From assembly GCF_030525845.1 (NCBI RefSeq), contig NZ_JAUNDY010000002.1, forward strand, positions 97,221-161,220: a DNA stretch of 64,000 bases, given 5' to 3'. This document shows, piece after piece, positions 54,748 to 64,000 of the stretch. The DNA comes from Moraxella sp. GTDB lineage: Bacteria; Pseudomonadota; Gammaproteobacteria; Pseudomonadales; Moraxellaceae. The first letter of the stretch is position 1; the number at the start of each line of letters is the position of its first letter. A program made the translations under genes and the position numbers. Below the pieces are notes generated by a model. It saw only the letters and a program-made list of their open reading frames with translations. It ran no database searches and was not told the DNA's origin.

Positions 54748-57612
54748 ATGGCGAATGTTATGACAAAAAACAGCAAAGACACGGTCGCTTACCAAAGCAC
54801 CGAATTAACAGCGGACGGTGCGGCGTACATTGAGGCGTTGTACGAGGATTATTTGGCGGACAAAGCAAGCGTGAGTGAGGATTGGCAAAAATACTTTGCT
54901 GATTACGAGCAAGCGACAGACGCACCGCACAACGCCATCAAGGAGCAATTTTTGCTACTTGCTCGCAACCAAACCAACGCCAAGCCCATCGTGGTTGGCG
55001 GCACAGACGGTAATGGTGAGGGCGACCCCAAGCACATGGCAGTCCAACAGCTTATCAGTGCTTATCGCCGTCGTGGACACCGCAAAGCCAAAATCGACCC
55101 GCTAGGACTACAAAAGCGTGATGGTATTGAGGATTTAACTTTGGCTTATCACGGCTTGTCTGAGGCTGACCTTGACACTGTATTTCCTACCACTTTGATG
55201 AGCATCAGCAAAAACGAAGCGACTTTGCGTGAGATTATTGAGATTTGCGAACGCATTTACTGTGGTAGTATTGGCTATGAATACATGCATGTCTTTACCG
55301 CCACCGAGAAAAAATGGATTGAAAAATACATCGAATCGGGTCAAGGCTACATCAAATTTGACAAAGACAAAAAACTTGAAATCCTTGATCGTCTCACAGC
55401 TGCCGAAGGTTTGGAAAAATACCTTGCCCGTAAATACACAGGCGTGAAGCGTTTTGGTCTAGAAGGTGGCGAAAGCTTTATCCCTGCGGTGCATGAGATG
55501 ATTCAGCGTGTGGGCACTTATGGCACCAAAGAAGTCGTCATCGGCATGGCACATCGTGGTCGTCTAAACCTACTTGTGAACATCATGGGTAAAAACCCCT
55601 CAATCCTATTTGACGAATTTGACGGTAAAATTCAACCCACCATTGGCTCAGGCGACGTTAAATACCACAACGGTTATAGCTCAAACGTGGTTACCAAAGG
55701 TGGCGAATTGCACCTTGCCCTAGCCTACAACCCATCGCACCTAGAAATCGTCTCGCCTGTCATGCTAGGCTCGGTACGTGCCCGTCAAGCAAGACGCTCT
55801 GAAAAATACGGTTATGACATCGACAACAGCACCGTACTACCCATCGTGGTGCATGGCGATGCTGCTTTTGCAGGTCAAGGCGTCAACCAAGAAACTTTCC
55901 AGATGTCGCAAACTCGTGCCTACAAGACAGGTGGTACGGTTCATGTGGTCATCAATAACCAAGTAGGCTTTACCACCAGCCGTCCTGAGGACGCACGCTC
56001 TACTGAGTACTGTACGGATGTTGCCAAAATGGTACACGCCCCTGTGCTACACGTCAATGGCGATGACCCAGAGGCAGTGGTTTTTGCCAGCCAATTGGTG
56101 CTTGATTATCGCAAAGAGTTCGGTCGTGATGTGGTGCTTGACATCGTGTGCTATCGCCGTAACGGACACAACGAATCAGATGAGCCGTCCGCCACTCAGC
56201 CGCTCATGTATCAAGTCATCAAAAAACTACCCACCACTCGCACCCAATACGCTCAAAAACTGGTTGCAGAGGGTGTGCTAACCGCCGAACAAGCCACTCA
56301 AATTGATGACGCTTATCGTATCGCCCTAGATAATGGCGAGGACGTGGCTCATGGTCTTGCCAAAGAGCCAGACGCTAGCTTGTTTGTGGATTGGTCGCCT
56401 TATGTCGGTCACGGCTTGACCGATGATGTCCAAACAGGCGTGTCTGTCGAAAAACTCAAATCCTACGCAGCAGCGATGGCAAAAGTGCCAGAGGGCTTTG
56501 AGCTACAACGCCAAGTTGCCAAAGTACTCGAGCAACGCCTTGCCATGCAAACAGGGCAAGAGCCTTTGAACTGGGGTGCGGCTGAGACATTGGCATATGC
56601 TTCGCTCGTAGACGATGGGGCATTGGTGCGTATTACAGGCGAGGACGTGGGTCGTGGTACATTCTCACACCGCCACAGCGAACTTTACAACCAAAAAGAC
56701 GGTAGCTTATACATTCCTTTGCAACACATTCGTGAGGGTCAAGCCCGTTTTGCCACTTATAACTCACTTCTATCAGAGGAGGCGGTACTTGCCTTTGAAT
56801 ACGGTTACTCAACCACCGTACCAAATGCCCTGATTGTCTGGGAAGCTCAATTTGGCGACTTTGCTAACGGAGCTCAGGTGGTCATTGACCAGTTTATCTC
56901 ATCAGGCGAAACCAAATGGCAACGCCTATCAGGTCTTACCATGCTTTTGCCACACGGCTTTGAGGGTCAAGGTCCTGAGCATTCCTCTGCTCGCCTAGAA
57001 CGCTACTTACAGCTTTGTGCCGAAGAAAATATGCAGGTCATTACCCCAACCACGCCTGCTCAGATTTTCCACGCCCTACGCCGCCAAGTCGTGCAAAAAG
57101 CCCGTAAGCCACTCATTGTGATGTCGCCAAAATCACTTCTACGTCATCCGCTTGCTACATCACAGCTTGATGAGTTGGCAACTGGCAAATTTGAAAGCGT
57201 GCTACCAGAGATTGATGCGATTGATAATAACAACGTGGTGCGTGTGGTGCTGTGTGGTGGTAAAGTCTACTATGACCTACTTGAAACTCGCCGTAAACTT
57301 GGCATTACCGATGTGGCGATTGTGCGTATCGAACAACTTTATCCGCTACCAGAGGCACGCATCCTAGAAGAGCTTGCTAAGTATCCTAACCTTGAACAAG
57401 TGATGTGGACACAAGAAGAACCACTCAATCAAGGTGCGTGGTATTATCTGTTCCCAGAGTTGCACCGTTTACTAGATGGTAAGGCGAAATTACTTCCCGC
57501 CTCTGCTCGTCCATCAGCGGCTGCTCCTGCAACAGGTTCGCCAAAAATCCACAACGCCCAACAAAAAGCCCTTATCGCACAGGCTCTAAACGTGAGCGTA
57601 GAACAACTATAA
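54748..57612 (+). CDS. sucA: 2-oxoglutarate dehydrogenase E1 component
   Basis: Thiamine-diphosphate enzyme that decarboxylates 2-oxoglutarate and passes the succinyl group to SucB. About 954 residues (E. coli 933): an N-terminal E2-binding helix (AAYIEALYEDYLADKASVS), VIGMAHRGRLNLL and the ThDP motif beginning GDAAFAGQGVNQE and ending near NNQVGFTTS, and the pyrimidine-binding half with FEYGYSTTVPNALIVWEAQFGDF read in parts. Start uncertain: GTG 54739, ATG 54748 and ATG 54760 are possible, none with a strong ribosome site. Confidence 0.95.
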   Translation: MANVMTKNSKDTVAYQSTELTADGAAYIEALYEDYLADKASVSEDWQKYFADYEQATDAPHNAIKEQFLLLARNQTNAKPIVVGGTDGNGEGDPKHMAVQQLISAYRRRGHRKAKIDPLGLQKRDGIEDLTLAYHGLSEADLDTVFPTTLMSISKNEATLREIIEICERIYCGSIGYEYMHVFTATEKKWIEKYIESGQGYIKFDKDKKLEILDRLTAAEGLEKYLARKYTGVKRFGLEGGESFIPAVHEMIQRVGTYGTKEVVIGMAHRGRLNLLVNIMGKNPSILFDEFDGKIQPTIGSGDVKYHNGYSSNVVTKGGELHLALAYNPSHLEIVSPVMLGSVRARQARRSEKYGYDIDNSTVLPIVVHGDAAFAGQGVNQETFQMSQTRAYKTGGTVHVVINNQVGFTTSRPEDARSTEYCTDVAKMVHAPVLHVNGDDPEAVVFASQLVLDYRKEFGRDVVLDIVCYRRNGHNESDEPSATQPLMYQVIKKLPTTRTQYAQKLVAEGVLTAEQATQIDDAYRIALDNGEDVAHGLAKEPDASLFVDWSPYVGHGLTDDVQTGVSVEKLKSYAAAMAKVPEGFELQRQVAKVLEQRLAMQTGQEPLNWGAAETLAYASLVDDGALVRITGEDVGRGTFSHRHSELYNQKDGSLYIPLQHIREGQARFATYNSLLSEEAVLAFEYGYSTTVPNALIVWEAQFGDFANGAQVVIDQFISSGETKWQRLSGLTMLLPHGFEGQGPEHSSARLERYLQLCAEENMQVITPTTPAQIFHALRRQVVQKARKPLIVMSPKSLLRHPLATSQLDELATGKFESVLPEIDAIDNNNVVRVVLCGGKVYYDLLETRRKLGITDVAIVRIEQLYPLPEARILEELAKYPNLEQVMWTQEEPLNQGAWYYLFPELHRLLDGKAKLLPASARPSAAAPATGSPKIHNAQQKALIAQALNVSVEQL

Positions 57613-57618
57613 CCCAAA

Positions 57619-57645
57619 AAGCACATGGGGTAGACCCGTGTGCTT
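57619..57645 (+). promoter_or_regulatory. Intercistronic hairpin between sucA and sucB
   Basis: AAGCACATGGG (57619-57629) pairs with CCCGTGTGCTT (57635-57645), loop of five, in the 148-bp gap between sucA and sucB. A weak T run follows (AACTTTT). It could terminate part of transcription or stabilise the mRNA. Confidence 0.5.
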
Positions 57646-57760
57646 AACTTTTATTGTTAATGGGCGTGCGGTATGTGATTAAACACAGCACGCCAATCAT
57701 TTTAAAACTTGGCGTATGTAATTTTTTTACCTTACAACGCCCTAAACTTTGGAGTTTATC

Positions 57761-58957
57761 ATGGCTGACATTAAAGCCCCTGTATTTCCAGAATCAGTAC
57801 AAGACGGCACTATCGTAGAATGGCACGTAAGTGAAGGCGAGCAAGTAGGACGTGACCAACTGCTTGCTGAAATCGAAACCGACAAAGTTGTCCTAGAAGT
57901 TGTTGCCCCTGATGATGGCGTAATTACCAACATCGTTAAAGGCGTGGATAGCACTGTATTGTCTGCCGAAGTGATTGCTACTTTTGAAGCGGGTGCGGTA
58001 GCTTCTGCCCCCGCTAAAGCCGAAGAGCCAGCCCCTGCGTCCGCCCCAGAAGTGCCAGTTGCTACGCCTGTTGCTACCACTAACGAAGGCGATTTTAAAG
58101 ACCAAGCCCCTGCCGTGCGTAAAGCTGCCAAAGAAACTGGCGTAAATCCTGCTGACGTACAAGGCTCAGGTCGTGGCGGTCGTGTTACCAAATCTGACAT
58201 GGTCAACCCAACCCTAAAAGCTGACAACGGTCAAGTCATTGCTACTGCAATCGGTCAACGCATCGAAAAACGTGAGCCAATGACTCGTTTGCGTAAGCGT
58301 ATCGCCGAGCGTCTACTCTCCGCCACCCAAGAAACCGCCATGCTTACCACCTTTAACGAAGTGAACATGAAACCACTCATGGACTTGCGTGCTAAGTACA
58401 AAGACCAATTTGAAAAACGTCATGGCGTAAAACTAGGCTTTATGTCGCTATTTGTCAAAGCTGCCACCGAAGCCCTAAAACGCTTCCCTGCGGTTAATGC
58501 CTCTATTGATGGCGACGACATCATCTATCACGGCTACTATGACGTGGGCGTGGCAGTATCAAGCGACCGTGGCTTGGTGGTACCCGTTCTTCGTGATACC
58601 GACAGCATGGGTCTTGCCGACATCGAAGGCGGTGTCCGTGATTATGCCATCAAGGCTCGTGAAGGTAAACTTGCTATCGAAGAAATGACTGGCGGTACAT
58701 TTACCATCACCAACGGTGGTGTGTTTGGTTCGCTCCTGTCTACCCCAATCATTAATCCACCACAAACTGCCATTTTGGGTATGCACGCCATCAACGAACG
58801 CCCAATGGCGGTCAATGGTCAAGTGGTTATCCTACCAATGATGTATTTGGCTCTGTCTTATGACCACCGTTTGATTGACGGTAAAGATGCGGTACAATTC
58901 TTGGTAACCATCAAAGAGCTTATCGAAGATCCAGCTCGTTTGCTTCTTGATATCTAA
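57761..58957 (+). CDS. sucB: 2-oxoglutarate dehydrogenase E2 (dihydrolipoyl succinyltransferase)
   Basis: Transfers the succinyl group from SucA to CoA. From [16 protein letters not shown] it has 398 residues, with GGAG upstream. Lipoyl domain with ETDKVVLEV (K42), an Ala/Pro/Glu-rich linker (about 80-105), the E1/E3-binding domain (about 110-150, [20 protein letters not shown]), and the catalytic domain ending in [17 protein letters not shown] with catalytic His. E. coli SucB has 405. Partner lpdA lies after a toxin-antitoxin insertion. Confidence 0.96.
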   Translation: MADIKAPVFPESVQDGTIVEWHVSEGEQVGRDQLLAEIETDKVVLEVVAPDDGVITNIVKGVDSTVLSAEVIATFEAGAVASAPAKAEEPAPASAPEVPVATPVATTNEGDFKDQAPAVRKAAKETGVNPADVQGSGRGGRVTKSDMVNPTLKADNGQVIATAIGQRIEKREPMTRLRKRIAERLLSATQETAMLTTFNEVNMKPLMDLRAKYKDQFEKRHGVKLGFMSLFVKAATEALKRFPAVNASIDGDDIIYHGYYDVGVAVSSDRGLVVPVLRDTDSMGLADIEGGVRDYAIKAREGKLAIEEMTGGTFTITNGGVFGSLLSTPIINPPQTAILGMHAINERPMAVNGQVVILPMMYLALSYDHRLIDGKDAVQFLVTIKELIEDPARLLLDI

Positions 58958-58963
58958 TCAAAA

Positions 58964-58993
58964 AAAGGCAAGGTAATATTTTGCCTTGCCTTT
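58964..58993 (+). terminator. Terminator after sucB
   Basis: AAAGGCAAGG (58964-58973) and CCTTGCCTTT (58984-58993), ten-base loop, right after sucB. It should reduce read-through towards the toxin-antitoxin genes and lpdA. Confidence 0.8.
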
Positions 58994-59022
58994 AAAATGT
59001 GAATGATTCATACGGATTAATT

Positions 59023-59274
59023 ATGGCAAATCTAGCATTGCATAATACAACTTTGGCAGAGTTGCAAGCATTCTTACAAAAAATTCCCTATCTTTTTCAG
59101 AGAAATTTACGGTAATTTTTGATAAAGATGTCGGCCAATTTTCGCTCAACAAGCAAAAAAATAGAGCCGATTGATTTTTCAAAATTACCCGCCGTTGGTA
59201 TGTGGGCAGACAGAGAAGATATGGTGGATTCAGTAGAATATATTCGCAAACTGCGTAAAGAGCAATGGGGCTAA
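59023..59274 (+). pseudogene. Damaged antitoxin gene (DUF2281/VapB-like)
   Basis: A gene-sized stretch directly before the PIN toxin. Frame 1 gives MANLALHNTTLAELQAFLQK then a stop at 59113-59115; after that the same frame continues from ATG 59128 to 59274, with GMWADREDMVDSVEYIRKLR near the end, the typical tail of DUF2281-type antitoxins. Between them another frame reads SEKFTVIFDKDVGQFSLNK. One extra T in the T5 run at 59093-59097 and one A fewer in the A7 run at 59155-59161 would join all three into one protein. Either a real double frameshift, two sequence errors, or a short 48-residue antitoxin from 59128. Confidence 0.6.
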
Positions 59275-59275
59275 T

Positions 59276-59659
59276 GTGCAAAACTTGCTAATCGATAGCG
59301 ATGTGATGATTGAGTTAACACGCAAAAACCAAAAAGCAATTGACATATTAACCAAATATCAAGAACGCCATCAGCTTTGTGTGAGTAGCATTACTCGTTA
59401 TGAGTTATTAATTGGTAGTCGAAATAAATCAGAATTAAAAGATTTATTGGAATTATTGACATTTTTTAATACTTTATCTTTAAATCATGAAATTGCACAA
59501 ATGGCTGAAAAATTCATCATTGACTATAATTTGAGCCATAATTTACAACTGGCAGAGGCTTTAATTGCAAGCACAGCTTTGGTAGATGATGTGTCTTTAT
59601 CATCAAGAAACCATAAAGATTTTCATTATATTAAAGATTTAAGATTGTTACCTTATTAA
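59276..59659 (+). CDS. vapC: PIN-domain toxin (VapC-like)
   Basis: 127 residues from a GTG start one base after the antitoxin stop, so tightly coupled. PIN-domain RNases cut tRNA or rRNA and arrest translation when free of antitoxin. The fold is seen in LLIDSDVMIEL (D7, D9), SSITRYELLIG (E43), LQLAEALIAST (E94, where most VapCs have Asp) and SSRNHKDFHYI (D115). The reading frame is intact although the antitoxin looks damaged. A low-GC, foreign-looking pair between sucB and lpdA. Confidence 0.82.
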   Translation: MQNLLIDSDVMIELTRKNQKAIDILTKYQERHQLCVSSITRYELLIGSRNKSELKDLLELLTFFNTLSLNHEIAQMAEKFIIDYNLSHNLQLAEALIASTALVDDVSLSSRNHKDFHYIKDLRLLPY

Positions 59660-59670
59660 CTTTACCTTAA

Positions 59671-61131
<1,461 letters not shown>

Positions 61132-61140
61132 TGGGTATTT

Positions 61141-61172
61141 GTTAATGTGCTCACGTATGTGGGCATATTAAC
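61141..61172 (+). terminator. Stem-loop after lpdA
   Basis: Fourteen-pair stem (with two G-U pairs) from GTTAAT at 61141 to ATTAAC ending 61172, loop GTAT; five T follow at a distance. Probable end of the suc-lpd region. Confidence 0.55.
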
Positions 61173-61204
61173 GATTGATGGATATTTTTGTTTGAGTTTG
61201 TATA

Positions 61205-62337
61205 ATGGCAATTTTGCAGAAAAATAAGTTTTATAAAAAAACAAAAAAGCTAATTAATAACCCTGGTCTATTTTTTAGGGATTATTTAAATAAGAAATAC
61301 GCAAGTTTTACGAATGAGCAAAAAATTCTTGAAGCGGACGAAACTGCAATTGTCAGACACGAATTAGCACGATGCCGTTTGGAATCCAAACTAAACGGTA
61401 TTGATAAGCCGATTGATGTGGTTTTTACTTGGGTTAATGATACTGATGATGAATGGCGAGAGCGTTATGTGTTAGCAAATGAGCAAGCACAAGAGGATCT
61501 TGGATTGTATGCCAAAGATAATGCCCGCTTTGAAAATCATAACGAGTTGTACTATTTGGTGTATAGTGTTTTAACATATTTAAAATGGGTCAATAGAATT
61601 TTTATTGTAACAGATAATCAAACACCAGATTGGATTGAGGAGATAGACAGCAATAAAATTACCATTATTGACCATAAGCAAATTATTGATTCACAATACT
61701 TGCCAACTTTTAATTCGCATGTGATTGAGGCAAATTTGCATAAATCCCCAATTTGAGCGAAGATTTTATTTATTTTAATGATGATGTCTTTGTGGCTCGC
61801 CCATTACCAAGAGAACATTTTTTTTCAAAAAAATGGAAATGCCTCTATGTTTTTGGCGAACAAATCAATTATTAAAATGAGGGATAAGGGGATAATGACC
61901 TCAACTTTATTTGCTTGTTTTAATTGCCAATCTTTGTTGAAAGATAGATATGGTGTGGATATTGATATGCCATTGGTGCATACTTACATTCCACTCAAAA
62001 AAAGCTACTATCAAAAAGTTTGGGAATTATATCAGGATAGAATTGAAAAAATTTACCCAATAAATTTCGCAGTAATAATGATTTGAATTTGGCAAGTTTT
62101 TTTGTACCGTATCTGATGTTTTTGGAGGGTTGTGCGGTAACGAGAACAGAAGTTTGTTATTATTTCAACATCCGAACAGCCAATGCAATGGCACAATACA
62201 ACAAACTCTTAGCAAAAAAACTGCAAGATGAAGCTCCTCACTCTATCTGTGCAAATGACTTTAACAGTCAAAAACAAGTTGAAAACTATCGTGAAAACTT
62301 AGAGGTTTTCTTGAAGTCTTATTTTGAGATGAATTAA
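61205..62337 (+). pseudogene. Capsule polysaccharide phosphotransferase (Stealth family), broken frame
   Basis: Pieces of one Stealth-family protein run through two frames. Part 1 (61205-61756) holds CR1 IDVVFTWVNDTDDEW and CR2 ELYYLVYSVLTYLKWVNR, and stops within LHKSPI. One base added restores [19 protein letters not shown] (CR3). It then breaks again near the T8/A7 stretch (about 61818-61840), goes on as [20 protein letters not shown], and shifts once more near 62060-62080 into NDLNLASFFVPYLMFLEG and the C-terminus at 62337. Family members transfer hexose phosphates in capsule synthesis. With three frame breaks the gene is probably inactive, unless these are sequencing errors. Confidence 0.72.
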
Positions 62338-62349
62338 TATAGGTTTAGT

Positions 62350-62775
62350 ATGAATAAAGATTTAAAAAATTCCTTAAAATTAGTGGCTGGTGACATTTTA
62401 AAAACTGCCTATAATGCCAATGAAAAAAAATAAAAAAGCGTTTATCTGATGCTCAGTTTCGTAAAGTTAGAAAATTAGCAAACGATCCTGAACTATTTAT
62501 TCAAGATGCGGTTGCCAAACGAAAAAACCAAGCGCGCAAATACTTGCCAATTAAACACGAAGGCGGTATTTACCACTTATCGCCACGCAGGATTGGAGCT
62601 GGCTAATTTGCCAAAAGGCACCTATTCGCTGTCAATCAAAATCAATATGCTAAAATACCAAAATGTCAGTGCTGTACAGCCGATTGTCGCTGCCAAAGAA
62701 TTTGCCGAATTACAAGCAGGCAAATATCGTGTATATCAAGGCGATAATAAGGCGTTTTGGTTGGTGGTGAGTTGA
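62350..62775 (+). pseudogene. Decayed capsule-type glycosyltransferase
   Basis: MNKDLKNSLKLVAGDILKTA runs into a stop at 62431 inside the A8 run (62423-62430); one more A would continue it into KKRLSDAQFRKVRKLANDPE, resembling the N-terminal region of Pasteurellaceae-type capsule glycosyltransferases. Another frame carries the end, NTKAVFTTYRHAGLELANLP to WLVVS at 62775. The middle of a full enzyme is missing, so it is probably a deletion remnant. The capsule link comes from resemblance and the neighbour genes. Confidence 0.5.
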
Positions 62776-62921
62776 TTTCATTGTTTTTGTAGGAGCATAC
62801 GGAACATATATACTAATATTAGTGCAACGCATTTTGATCTTAAATAAGAGATTGTACTTTTAATGACCACATAAGATTGCCAAAAGGTTTTAAAAAGTCA
62901 TTGTGGCTCATAGGAATTATT

Positions 62922-63782
62922 ATGAAAATCACCCACGCCATCATTCCCACCGCAGGCTTTGGCACTCGTATGTTGCCACTTTCAAAGGCTGTGCCAAAAG
63001 AGCTGTTGCCACTTGGCAATCGTCCGTCCATTCATTATGTGATTGACGAGGCAATCAAGGCAGGGATTAAGACCATTATTCTTGTCAATCACGCCCAAAA
63101 GTCTGCCATTGAAAATTATTTTGATATTAACAGCGAGCTAGATACCCAGCTTCGCTCAAAGAGCAAAGATGAGTTGGCGGACAGTCTTAATTTTTTGCCC
63201 GATGATGTGCGAGTGATTAGCGTGCGTCAAGGCAAACCTTTGGGGCTTGGACACGCTGTGCTACAAGGACGGGCGGTGGTGGGCGACAATCCCTTTGCGG
63301 TTTTGCTCCCTGATGTGGTGCTAAATCCATACGAGACGGATTACGCCACCCAAAATTTGGCATTTATGATGAGTGAATTTGAGAAAACAGGTCGCTCGCA
63401 AATCTTGGTTGACCCTGTGGCAACGGCTGATATTGAAAAATACGGCATTGCCAAACTGGAAAATGCCCAAACCCTTGAAAAATCAAGTGAAAACAAAAGT
63501 TTTGCCGTAACAGGTTTTGTGGAAAAGCCCAAACCTGAAAATGCTCCATCAAACTTAGCGGTGGTGGGACGTTATGTCTTTGACAGTGCCATTTTTGATT
63601 ATCTTGCCAAAACCGCTCCCAGCGTGGGCGGCGAGATTCAGCTGACCGATGCCATTGATGCCTTGATTGGCAGTCGGGGCGTAGATGTGGTTACAATGAC
63701 AGGGGAGAGTTTTGACGCTGGCGATATGGCAAGCTATATGAGGGCGTTTGTGTATTTTGCCGAGCGACAATTACAAGTTTAA
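62922..63782 (+). CDS. galU: UTP-glucose-1-phosphate uridylyltransferase
   Basis: Makes UDP-glucose, needed for lipooligosaccharide, capsule and other glycans. From MKITHAIIPTAGFGTRMLPL it has 286 residues, with AGGAA ahead; the frame is open 15 codons further upstream. Seen are the nucleotidyl loop AGFGTRMLPLSKAVPKELLP, the GxGHAVL-type LGLGHAVLQ, and FAVLLPDVVLNP. E. coli GalU has 302. Intact, unlike the two capsule genes just before it; pgi follows. Confidence 0.94.
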   Translation: MKITHAIIPTAGFGTRMLPLSKAVPKELLPLGNRPSIHYVIDEAIKAGIKTIILVNHAQKSAIENYFDINSELDTQLRSKSKDELADSLNFLPDDVRVISVRQGKPLGLGHAVLQGRAVVGDNPFAVLLPDVVLNPYETDYATQNLAFMMSEFEKTGRSQILVDPVATADIEKYGIAKLENAQTLEKSSENKSFAVTGFVEKPKPENAPSNLAVVGRYVFDSAIFDYLAKTAPSVGGEIQLTDAIDALIGSRGVDVVTMTGESFDAGDMASYMRAFVYFAERQLQV

Positions 63783-63864
63783 GATTGTCTTTTGGTTAAC
63801 TTCAATCTTGGTGGGTGCGAATTGTACCCATTTTAAAAAAATTATATAACCTATTGATTTTATT

Positions 63865-64000
63865 ATGGAAAATATCAATTCTCCCACTTGGCAGACCTTA
63901 GCATCTCACGCCACCACACCCCTAGATTTAAATACCTTATTTAACGACCCCACTCGTGGCGAGCGACTGACGGCAAGTGCTTGTGATATTTATATGGATT
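63865..64000 (+). CDS. pgi: Glucose-6-phosphate isomerase, start only
   Basis: The first 45 codons are visible (MENINSPTWQTLASHATTPL, then FNDPTRGERLTASACDIYMD); the rest is outside the window. The DLNTLFNDPTRGERL block matches the start of bacterial Pgi. galU followed by pgi is a common arrangement beside surface-polysaccharide genes. Interconverts glucose-6-phosphate and fructose-6-phosphate. Confidence 0.85.
   Translation, partial: MENINSPTWQTLASHATTPLDLNTLFNDPTRGERLTASACDIYMD

Noticed and set aside
61205..62337. Three separate small genes in place of one
   Set aside because: The pieces carry consecutive conserved regions of one Stealth-family protein, so one broken gene is the better reading.

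Overview
The window looks like chromosome of a Moraxellaceae gammaproteobacterium, most probably Moraxella or a close relative. The evidence is the divergent rne/rluC pair, an Acinetobacter/Moraxella-type AccA of 270 residues, PilB with an Asp/Gly-rich insert, an sdhCDAB-gltA-sucAB-lpd TCA block, moderate GC with AT-rich spacers, and several secreted or outer-membrane proteins. The assignment rests on reading gene content; no database search was possible.

Layout. 1-13.3 kb: 3' part of rne (RNase E, reverse), then rluC, a signal-peptide-bearing phosphoglycerate-mutase-like protein, ppx, accA, an RluA-family synthase, hemL and secA. 13.3-20.3 kb: pilB (reverse), tpiA-secG (forward), and a reverse operon recN-yqgE-ruvX-membrane protein-lipoprotein. 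20.4-28.4 kb: two envelope proteins of unknown role, then a forward run cmoM-argA-rlmJ-lipoprotein-pssA-menA, with gph converging on menA. 28.8-35.1 kb: a small beta-barrel protein facing a reverse lipid-oxidation-like neighbourhood (OmpW porin, AlkK-like acyl-CoA ligase, acyl-CoA-dehydrogenase-like protein, rubredoxin-reductase fusion) that holds two decayed gene remnants. 35.2-41 kb: YecA-like protein, small acidic protein, YtjB-like membrane protein, serB, SCP2-domain protein, fabF. 41-48.1 kb: histidine operon hisL-hisGDCBHAF (reverse), with a leader peptide and attenuator. 48.2-61.1 kb: DUF2459 protein, sdhCDAB (reverse), and gltA, sucA, sucB, a toxin-antitoxin pair and lpdA (forward). 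61.2-64 kb: a frame-broken Stealth-type capsule gene and a decayed second capsule-like gene, then galU and the start of pgi.

How it works together. The TCA block supplies all subunits of succinate dehydrogenase, citrate synthase and the E1/E2/E3 of 2-oxoglutarate dehydrogenase. The his operon supplies every step except that of HisI/HisIE, which is not in the window. galU and pgi supply UDP-glucose and hexose phosphates, but the capsule genes beside them look non-functional as read.

The most rewarding observations are the 13-codon histidine leader peptide (five His codons) with a complete attenuator and a good promoter; the enterobacterial/Pasteurellaceae-type his operon with uneven base composition; an intact PIN toxin behind a damaged antitoxin inside the suc-lpd locus; capsule-gene decay next to galU; a secreted phosphoglycerate mutase homologue; and the alkane/fatty-acid-like gene neighbourhood without a visible hydroxylase. 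No tRNA, rRNA, CRISPR array, complete insertion sequence or prophage was seen.
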